From Alphaproteobacteria bacterium (GTDB lineage: Bacteria > Pseudomonadota > Alphaproteobacteria > UBA2136 > UBA6156): a stretch of DNA of 64,000 nucleotides. The position numbers and the translations under genes were made by a program. Of this stretch, positions 34,563 to 42,379 are shown piece after piece. The stretch is from the NCBI GenBank assembly GCA_027485835.1, contig JAIXQG010000001.1, positions 438,854 through 502,853 on the forward strand, in the 5' to 3' direction. Under the pieces are notes generated by a model that saw nothing but the letters and a program-made list of their open reading frames with translations, was not told the DNA's origin and did not search any database. The first letter of the stretch is position 1; each line of letters begins with the position of its first letter.

Positions 34563-35318
34563 TTAGTAGGTTCCATCCATCAGGTTGTGGAGGTCTTGCT
34601 TTTGCTCTTGCGGAGTTGGCGGCTGCTGCACAGGGGGCGTGGCTTGCACCGGTTGCGCTACGGGTGCGGCGTTGGCGGGTACGGCGGCCGGTTGCTCGGC
34701 AGGCTGTTCGGCCGGAGCCATTTCCGCATCGGCTGGTCGCTCGGCGGGGGCGGCCTCTTCCGGTTTGGGGGCCGGACTGGCATCCGGCACACCCGGTACG
34801 GCGTAGGGGTCGGCCGAGGTCGTTGGGTCGGCGGCGGTTTCGGTATCGACGGCCGGAGCGGCATCTATCACCGGTGCACTGCCGACGGTTTGGATGACCT
34901 TGCGGGCCTTGGTGCCGCAGCCTTGTAAAATCACGTCGTAGCGCGGGTGGTCAAGCGTCGAGACTTCCGGATAGGTATTGAACATCCAGCCGGAGAACCA
35001 ATCGGTTCCACTACTATTGCCGGTGTCGTTTTCGGTCACGTTCAGCCACGCGACATCTTGCCCCAGTTGGCCGGCGTAGTCCGGCAGGCATTTTGTGAGT
35101 TTGATATCGAGAGTGCCGACGGTTTGCGCCTCGCCAGCGACCATAACAAGTGTTTGAAGGCGGTTGGTTTGTTTATCCAGCACCGTGACGCGGGCGGATT
35201 TTTCGGTTACGGCGGCGGGAACGTCGGTGCCCGATACGGCGGTTTGCGCGTGAGATACCGCACTAAACATCAACAGCAACCCGAAGATTGCCGTTGTTAA
35301 ACTTTTGGTTTGTATCAC
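34563..35318 (-). CDS. DUF2155 domain secreted protein
   Basis: 251 residues. The signal peptide [20 protein letters not shown] ends near SHA-QTA. The domain runs from [20 protein letters not shown] to [22 protein letters not shown], with the conserved GWMF and HP-YD motifs and two cysteines (KCLPDY, LQGC). The C-terminal 110 residues are Pro/Ala/Glu-rich low complexity, perhaps a periplasmic spacer. DUF2155 proteins are typical of alphaproteobacteria. Its ATG overlaps the MerR stop as ATGA, so the two are translationally coupled. Confidence 0.85.
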   Translation of the reverse strand: MIQTKSLTTAIFGLLLMFSAVSHAQTAVSGTDVPAAVTEKSARVTVLDKQTNRLQTLVMVAGEAQTVGTLDIKLTKCLPDYAGQLGQDVAWLNVTENDTGNSSGTDWFSGWMFNTYPEVSTLDHPRYDVILQGCGTKARKVIQTVGSAPVIDAAPAVDTETAADPTTSADPYAVPGVPDASPAPKPEEAAPAERPADAEMAPAEQPAEQPAAVPANAAPVAQPVQATPPVQQPPTPQEQKQDLHNLMDGTY

Positions 35319-35761
35319 GTACGCGCCCTTTCGTCGCTTAACATGTCTGGGTTCAATATATCGCGGATGGCGGTCAGCTCGGCGATGACGGCCTCCGGTG
35401 TGAGTTGCTGCACCAGCGTTTTCAACTCTTTTGGTTTCGCCTGCTTTAATGCCGCTTGCACACCCCGGATAGTGTAACCCTCTTTGTAGAGGAGTTGCTG
35501 AATATATTTCAGCAATGCCACATCTTCAGGCTTATAAAAACGGCGGCCACCACTTTGCTTGGTGGGCTTAAGCTGCGGGAATTTGGTCTCCCAGAAGCGC
35601 AGCACGTGGGTGGCAACGCCCAGCTCGGCCGCCACTTCGGCAATGGTACGGTAGGCGCTGCCGCTTTTGGCGATCGGCTTCACGGCCGGAGGCGGCGCCT
35701 TGATGCGGCCCCCGGCGCGGATAACAGACGGCTTGGCGCGGGCTTGGGTTGAATCGGTCAT
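35315..35761 (-). CDS. MerR family transcriptional regulator
   Basis: 148 residues. The winged HTH lies at about residues 37-105: [49 protein letters not shown]. No effector-binding cysteines or large C-terminal domain follow; the protein is a short MerR type found next to ihfA in alphaproteobacteria. The N-terminal 35 residues are basic and disordered. It is downstream of ihfA by 39 nt and overlaps the DUF2155 gene by 4 nt. The target is unknown. Confidence 0.9.
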   Translation of the reverse strand: MTDSTQARAKPSVIRAGGRIKAPPPAVKPIAKSGSAYRTIAEVAAELGVATHVLRFWETKFPQLKPTKQSGGRRFYKPEDVALLKYIQQLLYKEGYTIRGVQAALKQAKPKELKTLVQQLTPEAVIAELTAIRDILNPDMLSDERART

Positions 35762-35800
35762 GTGTAACTCCCTATCCCCTTACACCTGTGCGTGTGCCGA

Positions 35801-36100
35801 CTACTTCTTGCTGCCGTTCATACGGTCTTTGAGAATGTGGCTGGCGCGGAAGCTGAGAACCTTGCGCGGAGCGATCGGAACTTCGACACCGGTTTTGGGG
35901 TTACGGCCAACGCGTTGGCGCTTGCTGCGCACGCTGAAGTTACCGAAGGTGGAAATTTTCAGGGTTTCACCTTTTTCCAGAACCTTGCACAGCTCTTCGA
36001 TCACTTGGTCAACAAGGTCTTGCGCGGCTTTGCGGGTCAGACCTACCTCGTGGTAGACGGCCTCTGCCAAGTCCATACGCGTGACGGTTTTGCTGCTCAT
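35801..36100 (-). CDS. ihfA: integration host factor subunit alpha
   Basis: 99 residues of HU/IHF fold. MDLAEAVYHEVGLTRKAAQD opens the dimerisation helices, ISTFGNFSVR and RVGRNPKTGVEVPI form the DNA-bending arm with the intercalating Pro. The order fabH-ihfA-MerR, typical of alphaproteobacteria, supports IhfA rather than HU. GGGGGGAACTC precedes the ATG. The 225-bp gap to fabH presumably holds its promoter; an AT-rich stretch with a run of A near 36275 is the only visible feature. Confidence 0.92.
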   Translation of the reverse strand: MSSKTVTRMDLAEAVYHEVGLTRKAAQDLVDQVIEELCKVLEKGETLKISTFGNFSVRSKRQRVGRNPKTGVEVPIAPRKVLSFRASHILKDRMNGSKK

Positions 36101-36325
36101 TATGAGTTCCCCCCTATTACTTACTTATTTATTTCATTACGTTTTGAAACACAAACATCAAGGGGCAACCTAGCCTCGGCGAAGAGTGACGTCAAGCATT
36201 CAACCTTGGTATTTTCCTACTTTTTCCGACCTATGGCCGCAGGAATCCGCCCAAAATCGCATCAGCGAAATATAAAAAAACCTTGCGATGTAAGTTAGCC
36301 GTGAGAGACGCCCGAGGACGTACTT

Positions 36326-37309
36326 TTAGCCCCAGTAAAGCGCGGCAGTGCTCCAGGCAAAACCGGCGCCGAAGGCTTGCAGCATGACGAGGTCGCCTTG
36401 CTTCAAACGGCCGTCTTTTGCCGCGACATCTAATGCCAGCGGAATAGTGGCAGCGCTGGTGTTGGCGTGCTGGTCGACAGTGACCACCACTTTTTGCTGC
36501 GGCACGCCGAGGCTTTGGGCTGCGGCTTCGATAATCCGCAGATTGGCTTGGTGGGGGACAACCCAGTCGATATGTTCGGCGGTAAGGTTATGCGGCGCGA
36601 GTACGGAGGCCACGGCATCCTTGCTGCCCATTTGGCGGACGGCGTGCTTGTACACCTCGCGGCCGTTCATCAGCACTTTACCGGCATTACGACCGCGGGC
36701 CACACCGGCGGTGCTTTGCAATTCGCAGGCTTTGGTACCATCGGCGCCGAGGTCGAACCCGAGCAGGCCGAGCTTACTTTCGCTATCTTCTTTTTTCAGG
36801 ACCACCGCCCCTGCTCCGTCTCCGAACAAGACGCAGGTGGTACGGTCGGAGAAGTCTAGTAGATTACTAAACGTTTCGGCACCGATAACGAGAGCGTACT
36901 CGTACGGCATGGTGTGCAGAATGCCGTTGGCGACGGCGAGTGCGTGGACGAAGCCACTGCAGGCGGCGTTGACATCCAGCGCCATGCCTTGGCTGGGTAA
37001 GCCCAAGGCGCCTTGCACCAGAGTGGCGACGCTGGGGAAAGTCAGGTCTGGTGTGCAGGTGGCGACGATAATCGCGTCGACTTGGGAGGCTTCTATCCCC
37101 GCACTTTTCAGGGCGCGTTCGGCGGCATCTCGCGCAAGTGTAAAGGTCGTTTCGCCCTCAGTCACAAAATAGCGTTGGGTAATACCCGTGCGTTCGCGAA
37201 TCCACTCGTCGGAGGATTCCAGCCCATGGGCCGCAATGAGGTCGGCATTGGTCAGGCGGGTTTGGGGCAAGGCACTGCCGGTGCCGATAATACGGATACG
37301 CTTGGTCAT
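36326..37309 (-). CDS. fabH: 3-oxoacyl-ACP synthase III
   Basis: 327 residues from MTKRIRIIGTG; GTG at 37327 is an alternative. The catalytic triad is Cys in VNAACSGFVHA, His in DWVVPHQANLRI and Asn in QHANTSAATIP. It condenses acetyl-CoA with malonyl-ACP to start fatty acid synthesis. The usual upstream neighbour plsX is absent: a strong terminator hairpin lies in the gap to rpmF, so fabH must use another promoter. No Shine-Dalgarno is evident. Confidence 0.96.
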   Translation of the reverse strand: MTKRIRIIGTGSALPQTRLTNADLIAAHGLESSDEWIRERTGITQRYFVTEGETTFTLARDAAERALKSAGIEASQVDAIIVATCTPDLTFPSVATLVQGALGLPSQGMALDVNAACSGFVHALAVANGILHTMPYEYALVIGAETFSNLLDFSDRTTCVLFGDGAGAVVLKKEDSESKLGLLGFDLGADGTKACELQSTAGVARGRNAGKVLMNGREVYKHAVRQMGSKDAVASVLAPHNLTAEHIDWVVPHQANLRIIEAAAQSLGVPQQKVVVTVDQHANTSAATIPLALDVAAKDGRLKQGDLVMLQAFGAGFAWSTAALYWG

Positions 37310-37334
37310 ATAAATGTTCTGCCACACTTCGTGC

Positions 37335-37370
37335 CAAAACGAAAGGCTCCTTGCGGAGCCTTTCGTTTTG
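37335..37370. terminator. intrinsic terminator between rpmF and fabH
   Basis: A perfect 16-bp stem, CAAAACGAAAGGCTCC (37335-37350) with its complement at 37355-37370 and loop TTGC. It ends the rpmF transcript before fabH. Confidence 0.9.
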
Positions 37371-37458
37371 CAAACAATGTCCCGATAATCAAATAGGATA
37401 CCGAAACACTTTAACCTACTACCTGAATCACTAGGCTCGGTTAAAGATGTTCAGAGGA

Positions 37459-37677
37459 CTACTCTTCGGACGAAGCAGCTTCAGCCTTAACTTTGGGCTT
37501 AACTACCATTTTACCGTTGAACCACATGCTGCCATCCGGTTCTTGGGTGGCGTGGTGACGCAGTACCAAGGTACCGGTGTCCGGGTTTTCAGTGTAGCTA
37601 CCGCTTACAGCCTTGGCATGGCGTTGCTGACGCATACCCTTGCGGCTCGGGCTGGTTTTTCTCTTCGGAACGGCCAT
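37459..37677 (-). CDS. rpmF: 50S ribosomal protein bL32
   Basis: 72 residues starting MAVPKRKTSPSRKGMRQQRH, the bL32 signature; the zinc-binding cysteines of some L32 proteins are absent, as is usual for alphaproteobacteria. AGGAGAAACGGAC provides a strong ribosome site. The C-terminus has a short Ala/Ser/Glu tail. It is downstream of the cytochrome bc1 chaperone gene by 113 nt; the DUF177 gene that often precedes rpmF is missing, as is plsX after it. Confidence 0.96.
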   Translation of the reverse strand: MAVPKRKTSPSRKGMRQQRHAKAVSGSYTENPDTGTLVLRHHATQEPDGSMWFNGKMVVKPKVKAEAASSEE

Positions 37678-37790
37678 GTCCGTTTCTCCTCGTAACTCTT
37701 ACATTTCCGCCATTTGTGTCACTCCACGGGTGGAGCTTGCGACACTGGCAACGCGTCCTCTTATCCTAATCCCACGCGGGATGCAAGTAC

Positions 37791-38240
37791 TTAAGCGGCC
37801 TTTTTTGACGCTTGGGCCTCAAGTTGCTGTGCCAAGTGGGGGCCAACCCCGTGCTCGGCCATGGCTACGGCCAGTTCTTGCCAGTTGCCCTGCTGAATAA
37901 GGGGTATATAGCGTTGCAGGCGGCCATTCAGGGCGGAGGCATAGGTGCGCACTTCGCGGCCAACCTTCATATCGCCCACACTCGCTTCGCGCAGGCCGAC
38001 TTCAATACGGTCGATCATCGCCTCCACTACATTCCGCGTGGTTGTGGGGTCGGCACTATTAAGTTCCAGCGCAAGCCATGGGCAGGTGTGCTCAAATTTC
38101 GCCTTGCGGGCATCGTCGACGAAGCTGTCAGCCTCAAAAACGGCGGGGCTGGCCGTTTTCGCGTTGGCGAAGGCACGGTCGACAACAGCGGTTGCGCGAC
38201 GCTGCGGGTTGCCGTAAAGTTTCAACCAATGAAAAATCAT
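37791..38240 (-). CDS. ubiquinol-cytochrome c chaperone family protein
   Basis: 149 residues from MIFHWLKLYGNPQ with AGGAGAGG 6 nt upstream. The region DRIEVGLREASVGDMKVGRE followed by YASALNGRLQRY is the conserved helix pair of the Ubiq_cyt_C_chap family (CBP3-like), which assists cytochrome bc1 assembly. The position before rpmF agrees with other alphaproteobacteria. Its start codon overlaps the start of the divergent bamE-like gene by 12 nt, so each promoter lies inside the other gene. Confidence 0.82.
   Translation of the reverse strand: MIFHWLKLYGNPQRRATAVVDRAFANAKTASPAVFEADSFVDDARKAKFEHTCPWLALELNSADPTTTRNVVEAMIDRIEVGLREASVGDMKVGREVRTYASALNGRLQRYIPLIQQGNWQELAVAMAEHGVGPHLAQQLEAQASKKAA
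38192..38220 (+). promoter_or_regulatory. bamE promoter inside the chaperone gene
   Basis: TTGCGC (38192-38197), a 17-nt spacer and TAAAGT (38215-38220), 8 nt before the bamE ATG. It lies within the first codons of the divergent gene. Confidence 0.45.
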
Positions 38241-38684
38241 AACGTCCTCTCCTTTCGGACCTTTGCCGCTTCGGCACTGGTCGTGTGTGCCATCGTTATC
38301 GCTGGGTGCGCGGAAACCGTCAACACCCGTGGCCAAATCATTCTGCCTTCTCGGCTTGCGCAAGTGCAACCCGGTGTAAGCACCAAGCAGGATGTGCTGC
38401 AACTGCTGGGCAGCCCCAGCACGCAGGGCACCATGAACGAAAACCGTTGGTATTATATTTCTTCTTCGGTCGGCACCACATCGTTCAATCCGCATGATTT
38501 GAAGTCGCGCCAGATTGTGATTATCGATTTTGATGCTAACGACGTTGTGGCCACCCTGAACCAAAAGGGCAAAGAAGACGGCAAGCAACTGGAGCCTGAA
38601 AAAGAGGCCACCGAGACCCACGGCCAAGCACTTGGGATTGTTGACCAGTTCATTGGTAATTTAGGCGGATTGATTAAGGAGTAG
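38229..38684 (+). CDS. bamE: BamE/SmpA-OmlA family outer membrane lipoprotein
   Basis: 151 residues. The lipoprotein signal SALVVCAIVIAGC has Cys at residue 27. The mature domain LAQVQPGVSTKQDVLQLLGS, then NENRWYYISS and IVIIDFDANDVV, is the SmpA/OmlA fold: G-V-S-T-x-x-D-V, L-L-G-S-P, W-Y-Y. BamE is an accessory lipoprotein of the BAM complex that inserts outer-membrane proteins. The last 40 residues are a charged tail. It is divergent from and overlapping the chaperone gene, and followed closely by two pilin-like genes. Confidence 0.86.
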   Translation: MKNHNVLSFRTFAASALVVCAIVIAGCAETVNTRGQIILPSRLAQVQPGVSTKQDVLQLLGSPSTQGTMNENRWYYISSSVGTTSFNPHDLKSRQIVIIDFDANDVVATLNQKGKEDGKQLEPEKEATETHGQALGIVDQFIGNLGGLIKE

Positions 38685-38688
38685 CGCT

Positions 38689-39285
38689 TTGAGCCTGTTC
38701 GGCAGCCAGCGCGGCGCGATGTTCGGGCTGGATGCCCGTCTTGCCATGGTGGTATTTGCGGTTATGGCCACCGTGGCCGGCTTTGTGGCGTTTGGACGGA
38801 TTTCCATTGCCAAAAACGCCGCTGTGATACGCGAGATTGAGGCGTTTGAGTTTGCGCTGAACCAGTACCAAGCCGATATGGGCACCTTTTATTTGTTCAC
38901 GCTGAACAAGCCCGTAGACGACACCAGCAGCCTTGAGGACCTGACCGCGCTGTGGGACCGCAACATGGTGAAATCCGGCTTTCAGCAAAACTGGCATGGC
39001 CCTTACATGAACATTGAAAGCCGCCGCCACCGCACCTATGGCAACTGGTCGCTTTTTTACGCGGATGACAACCGTGGCAACTACTGCTCGACGGAGTCTC
39101 GGTGCTTTGTATGGCTGAGCCTAAGCCGCGTACCTGCCAAAGTGTGGGAGGAAATTAATACCTATTACGACGAGCGCGGCGGCAGCGAAAAAGAAGCCAA
39201 CCCGCTGGCCAACGGCAAAATTCAGGCCGATGCCGCCACCGACCCGCGCACCTTGATTATACGAACCGTAGAAAGAGCCCGCTAA
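38689..39285 (+). CDS. prepilin-like protein, first of a pair
   Basis: 198 residues with a TTG start; AGGAG lies 8 nt upstream, inside the bamE stop region. A short leader MSLFGSQRGA is followed by MFGLDARLAMVVFAVMATVAG, a hydrophobic helix with Asp at mature position 5, where type IV pilins have Glu. QNWHGPYMNIE resembles the W-x-x-P-Y region of GspG-like pseudopilins. The C-terminal domain has a single Cys pair (CSTESRC). Probably processed by a prepilin peptidase such as the one at 16088. It overlaps the next gene by 1 nt. Confidence 0.65.
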   Translation: MSLFGSQRGAMFGLDARLAMVVFAVMATVAGFVAFGRISIAKNAAVIREIEAFEFALNQYQADMGTFYLFTLNKPVDDTSSLEDLTALWDRNMVKSGFQQNWHGPYMNIESRRHRTYGNWSLFYADDNRGNYCSTESRCFVWLSLSRVPAKVWEEINTYYDERGGSEKEANPLANGKIQADAATDPRTLIIRTVERAR

Positions 39286-39902
39286 TGCGCCCCCTGCCCT
39301 GTTTCACCCACCTTAACGACCAGCGCGGTGCCTTGTTTGGTTTAGATGCGCGGATTGCGCTGGCGATTTTCGGCATCCTTTCGGTTGTGGCCGGTGTTTC
39401 AATTGTGACCAGCATCGACGGCACCCGCGGGCAGGTTTTGGCGGATGAGCTGGCGCAGACCTCGCAGGCATTAGAGAGTTTTCACCATGATTTGAAGACC
39501 GATATCTTCCTCACCCTTACCACCCCGACCGAAAAGGCGGCGTTTCAATCGCTTTACGATAACAGCGTGATTATGGAGTCGGACAACCTCAAAGCCCGTT
39601 GGAACGGGCCGTATGTGAAGAGTTCGTCGAACATCCACCCCCGTTATGGCGCCATTACGCTAACCAAGGCAGGCCCCGTACACACCAGCCCGTGCACGCC
39701 CACCGAAATTTGCTACCTGTACGTGGTGTACAGCAACGTGAAAGCCGATATTGCCACCAAGGCCAACGAAGTGCTGGATGGTACGGAAGAAAACGATGCA
39801 CCAAACGAAGGCCGCCTGCAGTGGTCTCGCGGTGATGAAGGCACCAACCAGCGCCTGTACTATCGGGCGATTCGTGCGCTTTCTCATATGATGGATTATT
39901 AA
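39285..39902 (+). CDS. prepilin-like protein, second of a pair
   Basis: 205 residues. The ATG overlaps the previous stop (TAATG). The leader ends QRGA, followed by LFGLDARIALAIFGILSVVAG, again with Asp at position 5. ARWNGPYVKSSS matches WHGPY of the partner, and CTPTEICYLY gives a Cys pair. The two proteins therefore share a fold and a noncanonical leader, and may form heteromeric tips or a minor pilin complex. A GGGCAGGGG motif overlaps the start of this gene. No other pilus gene is adjacent. Confidence 0.62.
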   Translation: MRPLPCFTHLNDQRGALFGLDARIALAIFGILSVVAGVSIVTSIDGTRGQVLADELAQTSQALESFHHDLKTDIFLTLTTPTEKAAFQSLYDNSVIMESDNLKARWNGPYVKSSSNIHPRYGAITLTKAGPVHTSPCTPTEICYLYVVYSNVKADIATKANEVLDGTEENDAPNEGRLQWSRGDEGTNQRLYYRAIRALSHMMDY

Positions 39903-39977
39903 GGCCGTTCAAAGCCACTTTGTCGATTTATCGGCTCTGGTCTTTTCCCACGCGCCAATTTCCTCTAAAACGGCAGT

Positions 39978-40958
39978 ATGACATTACCTATTCCTGCTTT
40001 TGCCGATATCCGCGCATGTTTTGACACCATTGCCAACCGCAGCCACCAAGGTATTGCGGGTGTGGAGGTATTTGACTCCGGCAAGCCCGGGCCGACCGTT
40101 GGGATTACCATGCTCACCCATGGTAACGAGCCCAGCGGGCTTGCGCCGTACTGGTATTACACGCAGGTAGAACCGTTACTGCCCAAGCTGCAAAACGGTA
40201 AAGTTGTTTTTGTACTCAGCAATATAGATGCGGCCCGCCGTTATTTTGCGCTGCCGGCCGATGCCACTCTGGAAGACCGGATTAATACCCGTGGCATTGC
40301 CCTGAACATGAACCGTTTGCCGCACAACATACTGAGCCTGACGGGTGATACCCGTAGCGAAGTGGCGCGTGTGCAGGAGCTGGCGCCACTGTGGGAGACG
40401 TTTGATGTGGGGCTGGATATTCACAGCACCTCGCTGGACTCGGCCCCCATGATTGTGGGCCACCCAGCTGTTAAGGCCGAGCTTATCAAGGGTTTTCCGA
40501 TTGATGTGATTCTGTCGGGCATCAGCGACATTATGAACCTGAAACCCGCGTTCACGTTTTACGGTAGCCAGCATGCGGCCAGCACGCACCTGCTGATTGA
40601 AACCGGCAGCCATGAAAACCCCCTCTCCTTCCAGCGCGCGATTGAATGCACGCAGGCCTTGCTGGCGAACATGGGCATGCTGGAGCAGGTGTTTGCCGAT
40701 AAGGCCGAGCCGATGGAGTATATTCTCTATGAAGTAACGTCGTCGCTGTTCTTCCCCAACGAAAGTTACCGCACGACGGAGATTTTCCCGAACTTTGCGC
40801 CTGTGACAAAGGGGCAGATTCTTGCGGCGGGCGATGGCGAGCCTTTAGTGGCCGAGCACGACGGCCATGCGCTGATGTGCTTTGCCACCGGTAAGCCGCC
40901 GAGCTTGACGGAAGAGGCGTTGTTCCTCTCTCAGCCCGTACAAACCTTGCGGTTGTAA
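39978..40958 (+). CDS. succinylglutamate desuccinylase/aspartoacylase family zinc hydrolase
   Basis: 326 residues. M14-type zinc ligands: H and E in MLTHGNEPSG near residue 45 and His in GLDIHSTSLDSAP near residue 150. The C-terminal 80 residues form the beta-sandwich typical of the AstE/AspA family (VTKGQILAAGDGEPLVAEHD). It would remove an acyl group from an N-acyl amino acid; the exact substrate is not predictable. No Shine-Dalgarno is clear. It ends at a hairpin terminator. Confidence 0.86.
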   Translation: MTLPIPAFADIRACFDTIANRSHQGIAGVEVFDSGKPGPTVGITMLTHGNEPSGLAPYWYYTQVEPLLPKLQNGKVVFVLSNIDAARRYFALPADATLEDRINTRGIALNMNRLPHNILSLTGDTRSEVARVQELAPLWETFDVGLDIHSTSLDSAPMIVGHPAVKAELIKGFPIDVILSGISDIMNLKPAFTFYGSQHAASTHLLIETGSHENPLSFQRAIECTQALLANMGMLEQVFADKAEPMEYILYEVTSSLFFPNESYRTTEIFPNFAPVTKGQILAAGDGEPLVAEHDGHALMCFATGKPPSLTEEALFLSQPVQTLRL

Positions 40959-40974
40959 GCCTTTTTAAATGCCG

Positions 40975-40999
40975 AAGGGCCGCCTGTGTGGCGGCCCTT
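40975..40999. terminator. bidirectional intrinsic terminator
   Basis: The arms AAGGGCCGCC (40975-40984) and GGCGGCCCTT (40990-40999) enclose the loop TGTGT, between convergent genes. Confidence 0.82.
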
Positions 41000-41025
41000 A
41001 AGCGTTTCGATTTCAGGGTGAAAGT

Positions 41026-42174
41026 TTAGGCGGCGATGACGTCGGGCTGGTCGCCTGCGGTATGACGCAGGCTGCGCACCACATCCTTCCACGCGGCGGA
41101 CCGGTTTTCGCCATGCTGCTGCCAGATATCTCTCTGGTGCATGGCGGGCGTGTCTTCCGTGAAGACCGTTTTCAGGCCTTCGACAAGATCGGCGCAACCG
41201 AGTTTTTCGGCGTACGGCAGCACCTTTTGCAAGGTGATGTCGAAGACTTGCTCGACCGAGAGCACTTCGCCTTCGTAGCCGTAGGGGGCATCAAAGCCCA
41301 CACCGGCAACAAAGAAGTAGTTTTCTCGAATCTGCTTCAAGTCCGGCAGACGTGCGTTTTCCGGCTTGGAGCCCTCCATTTCCACCAAAGCGGTATGGAA
41401 GGCGGCAAGCTGCACCGTGCGCTCGACCGAAGGCTGGGCGCACATGACGCGGCCTTCGAGGGTCGGGTACTTGTGGTGTGGCCTGCTGGCCAGCCACATC
41501 GTGCTGCCGTCGGCCAGCGTCAGCCCTTCGGCATGCTGCTGAGCAACGTAGGCATCGTACTGCGCCTTGTTGCGGAACGCGACCTGCGGAATGCCCGTGT
41601 TGGGCATTCCGATCCACCGAAACGCACGGTCGGCAAGGTTGCCCTTGTCCGGATTGTACGAGTTGGCGGCCAGTGCGAGCAGCAGCGGTTGATGCTCCAT
41701 CATGCGGGTGTTTGCCAGTACGCGGGCGTCGACGCCTTCGATACCGTTTTGCACCTGCATGGATGCAGTCGTGAAGGTCTTGAGCGTCTCAGCAACGCCT
41801 GGGAGCTTGGAAAGCTCGCGGTAGCGATCGCCGGAGGTCATCAGGCTGAGGTCAACCTGGAAGGGCGCGTAGCCGATCCAGAGCGGGTTCAGGCCGAAGC
41901 GGAAGGCTTCTTCACGGAGGATCTGACGGTACATGATCAGATACTCCTGAATGTCATTCCAGAGCGACGGGCCGACCGCCCAGACGGGCGAATTGAGTTC
42001 GTGCAGGAAGACCCAGGCTTCCGGTACCGTGTTACCGTCAAGGCCAACGTCCTTCATGCGCGCGTTGACGGCGAGCTTGAACTGATCGGCCAAGTCGCGG
42101 TTGTCGTTCAGGGCAAAGCCCCGGAGAGTGAAATATTCGAGTTCAAGTCCAACATCCTTTACGATGGTAGTCAT
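41026..42174 (-). CDS. GCS2-like carboxylate-amine ligase family protein
   Basis: 382 residues. AGGAG lies 7 nt before this ATG, which fixes the start. VGLELEYFTL resembles the opening E-x-E of glutamate-cysteine ligase type 2; QPLLLALAANS, RWIGMPNTGIPQVAF and RPHHKYPTLEGRVMCAQPS match the order of conserved GCS2/YbdK segments. The THVHVG segment of typical YbdK proteins is replaced by SMQVQNG. It probably uses ATP to join a carboxylate to an amine; the product is unknown. It is a singleton with a long 5' region carrying a GCCCCTAGGGGC palindrome. Confidence 0.65.
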   Translation of the reverse strand: MTTIVKDVGLELEYFTLRGFALNDNRDLADQFKLAVNARMKDVGLDGNTVPEAWVFLHELNSPVWAVGPSLWNDIQEYLIMYRQILREEAFRFGLNPLWIGYAPFQVDLSLMTSGDRYRELSKLPGVAETLKTFTTASMQVQNGIEGVDARVLANTRMMEHQPLLLALAANSYNPDKGNLADRAFRWIGMPNTGIPQVAFRNKAQYDAYVAQQHAEGLTLADGSTMWLASRPHHKYPTLEGRVMCAQPSVERTVQLAAFHTALVEMEGSKPENARLPDLKQIRENYFFVAGVGFDAPYGYEGEVLSVEQVFDITLQKVLPYAEKLGCADLVEGLKTVFTEDTPAMHQRDIWQQHGENRSAAWKDVVRSLRHTAGDQPDVIAA

Positions 42175-42379
42175 CCGCATCTCCTGCTGAAAAGGGCGCA
42201 CCGAACAATACGGTGAGCCAAGACTAAGGTAGTGTGGTGGGAATTGAGTCGGGAAAAGTTAAGGTTTCAAGAGAAAGAGTATTAGGCCCCTAGGGGCAGA
42301 ATAATCATTTCTAGAACCATTACGTGACTCATAGCTTAAGCTTAGGAGCCAGACCAAGCGGTTGTCAAGCCGTGGAACA

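Noticed and set aside
36101..36325. Possible small gene or RNA between ihfA and fabH
   Set aside because: 225 bp, AT-rich, no frame with a ribosome site and no stable hairpin with a T-run; treated as the ihfA promoter region.
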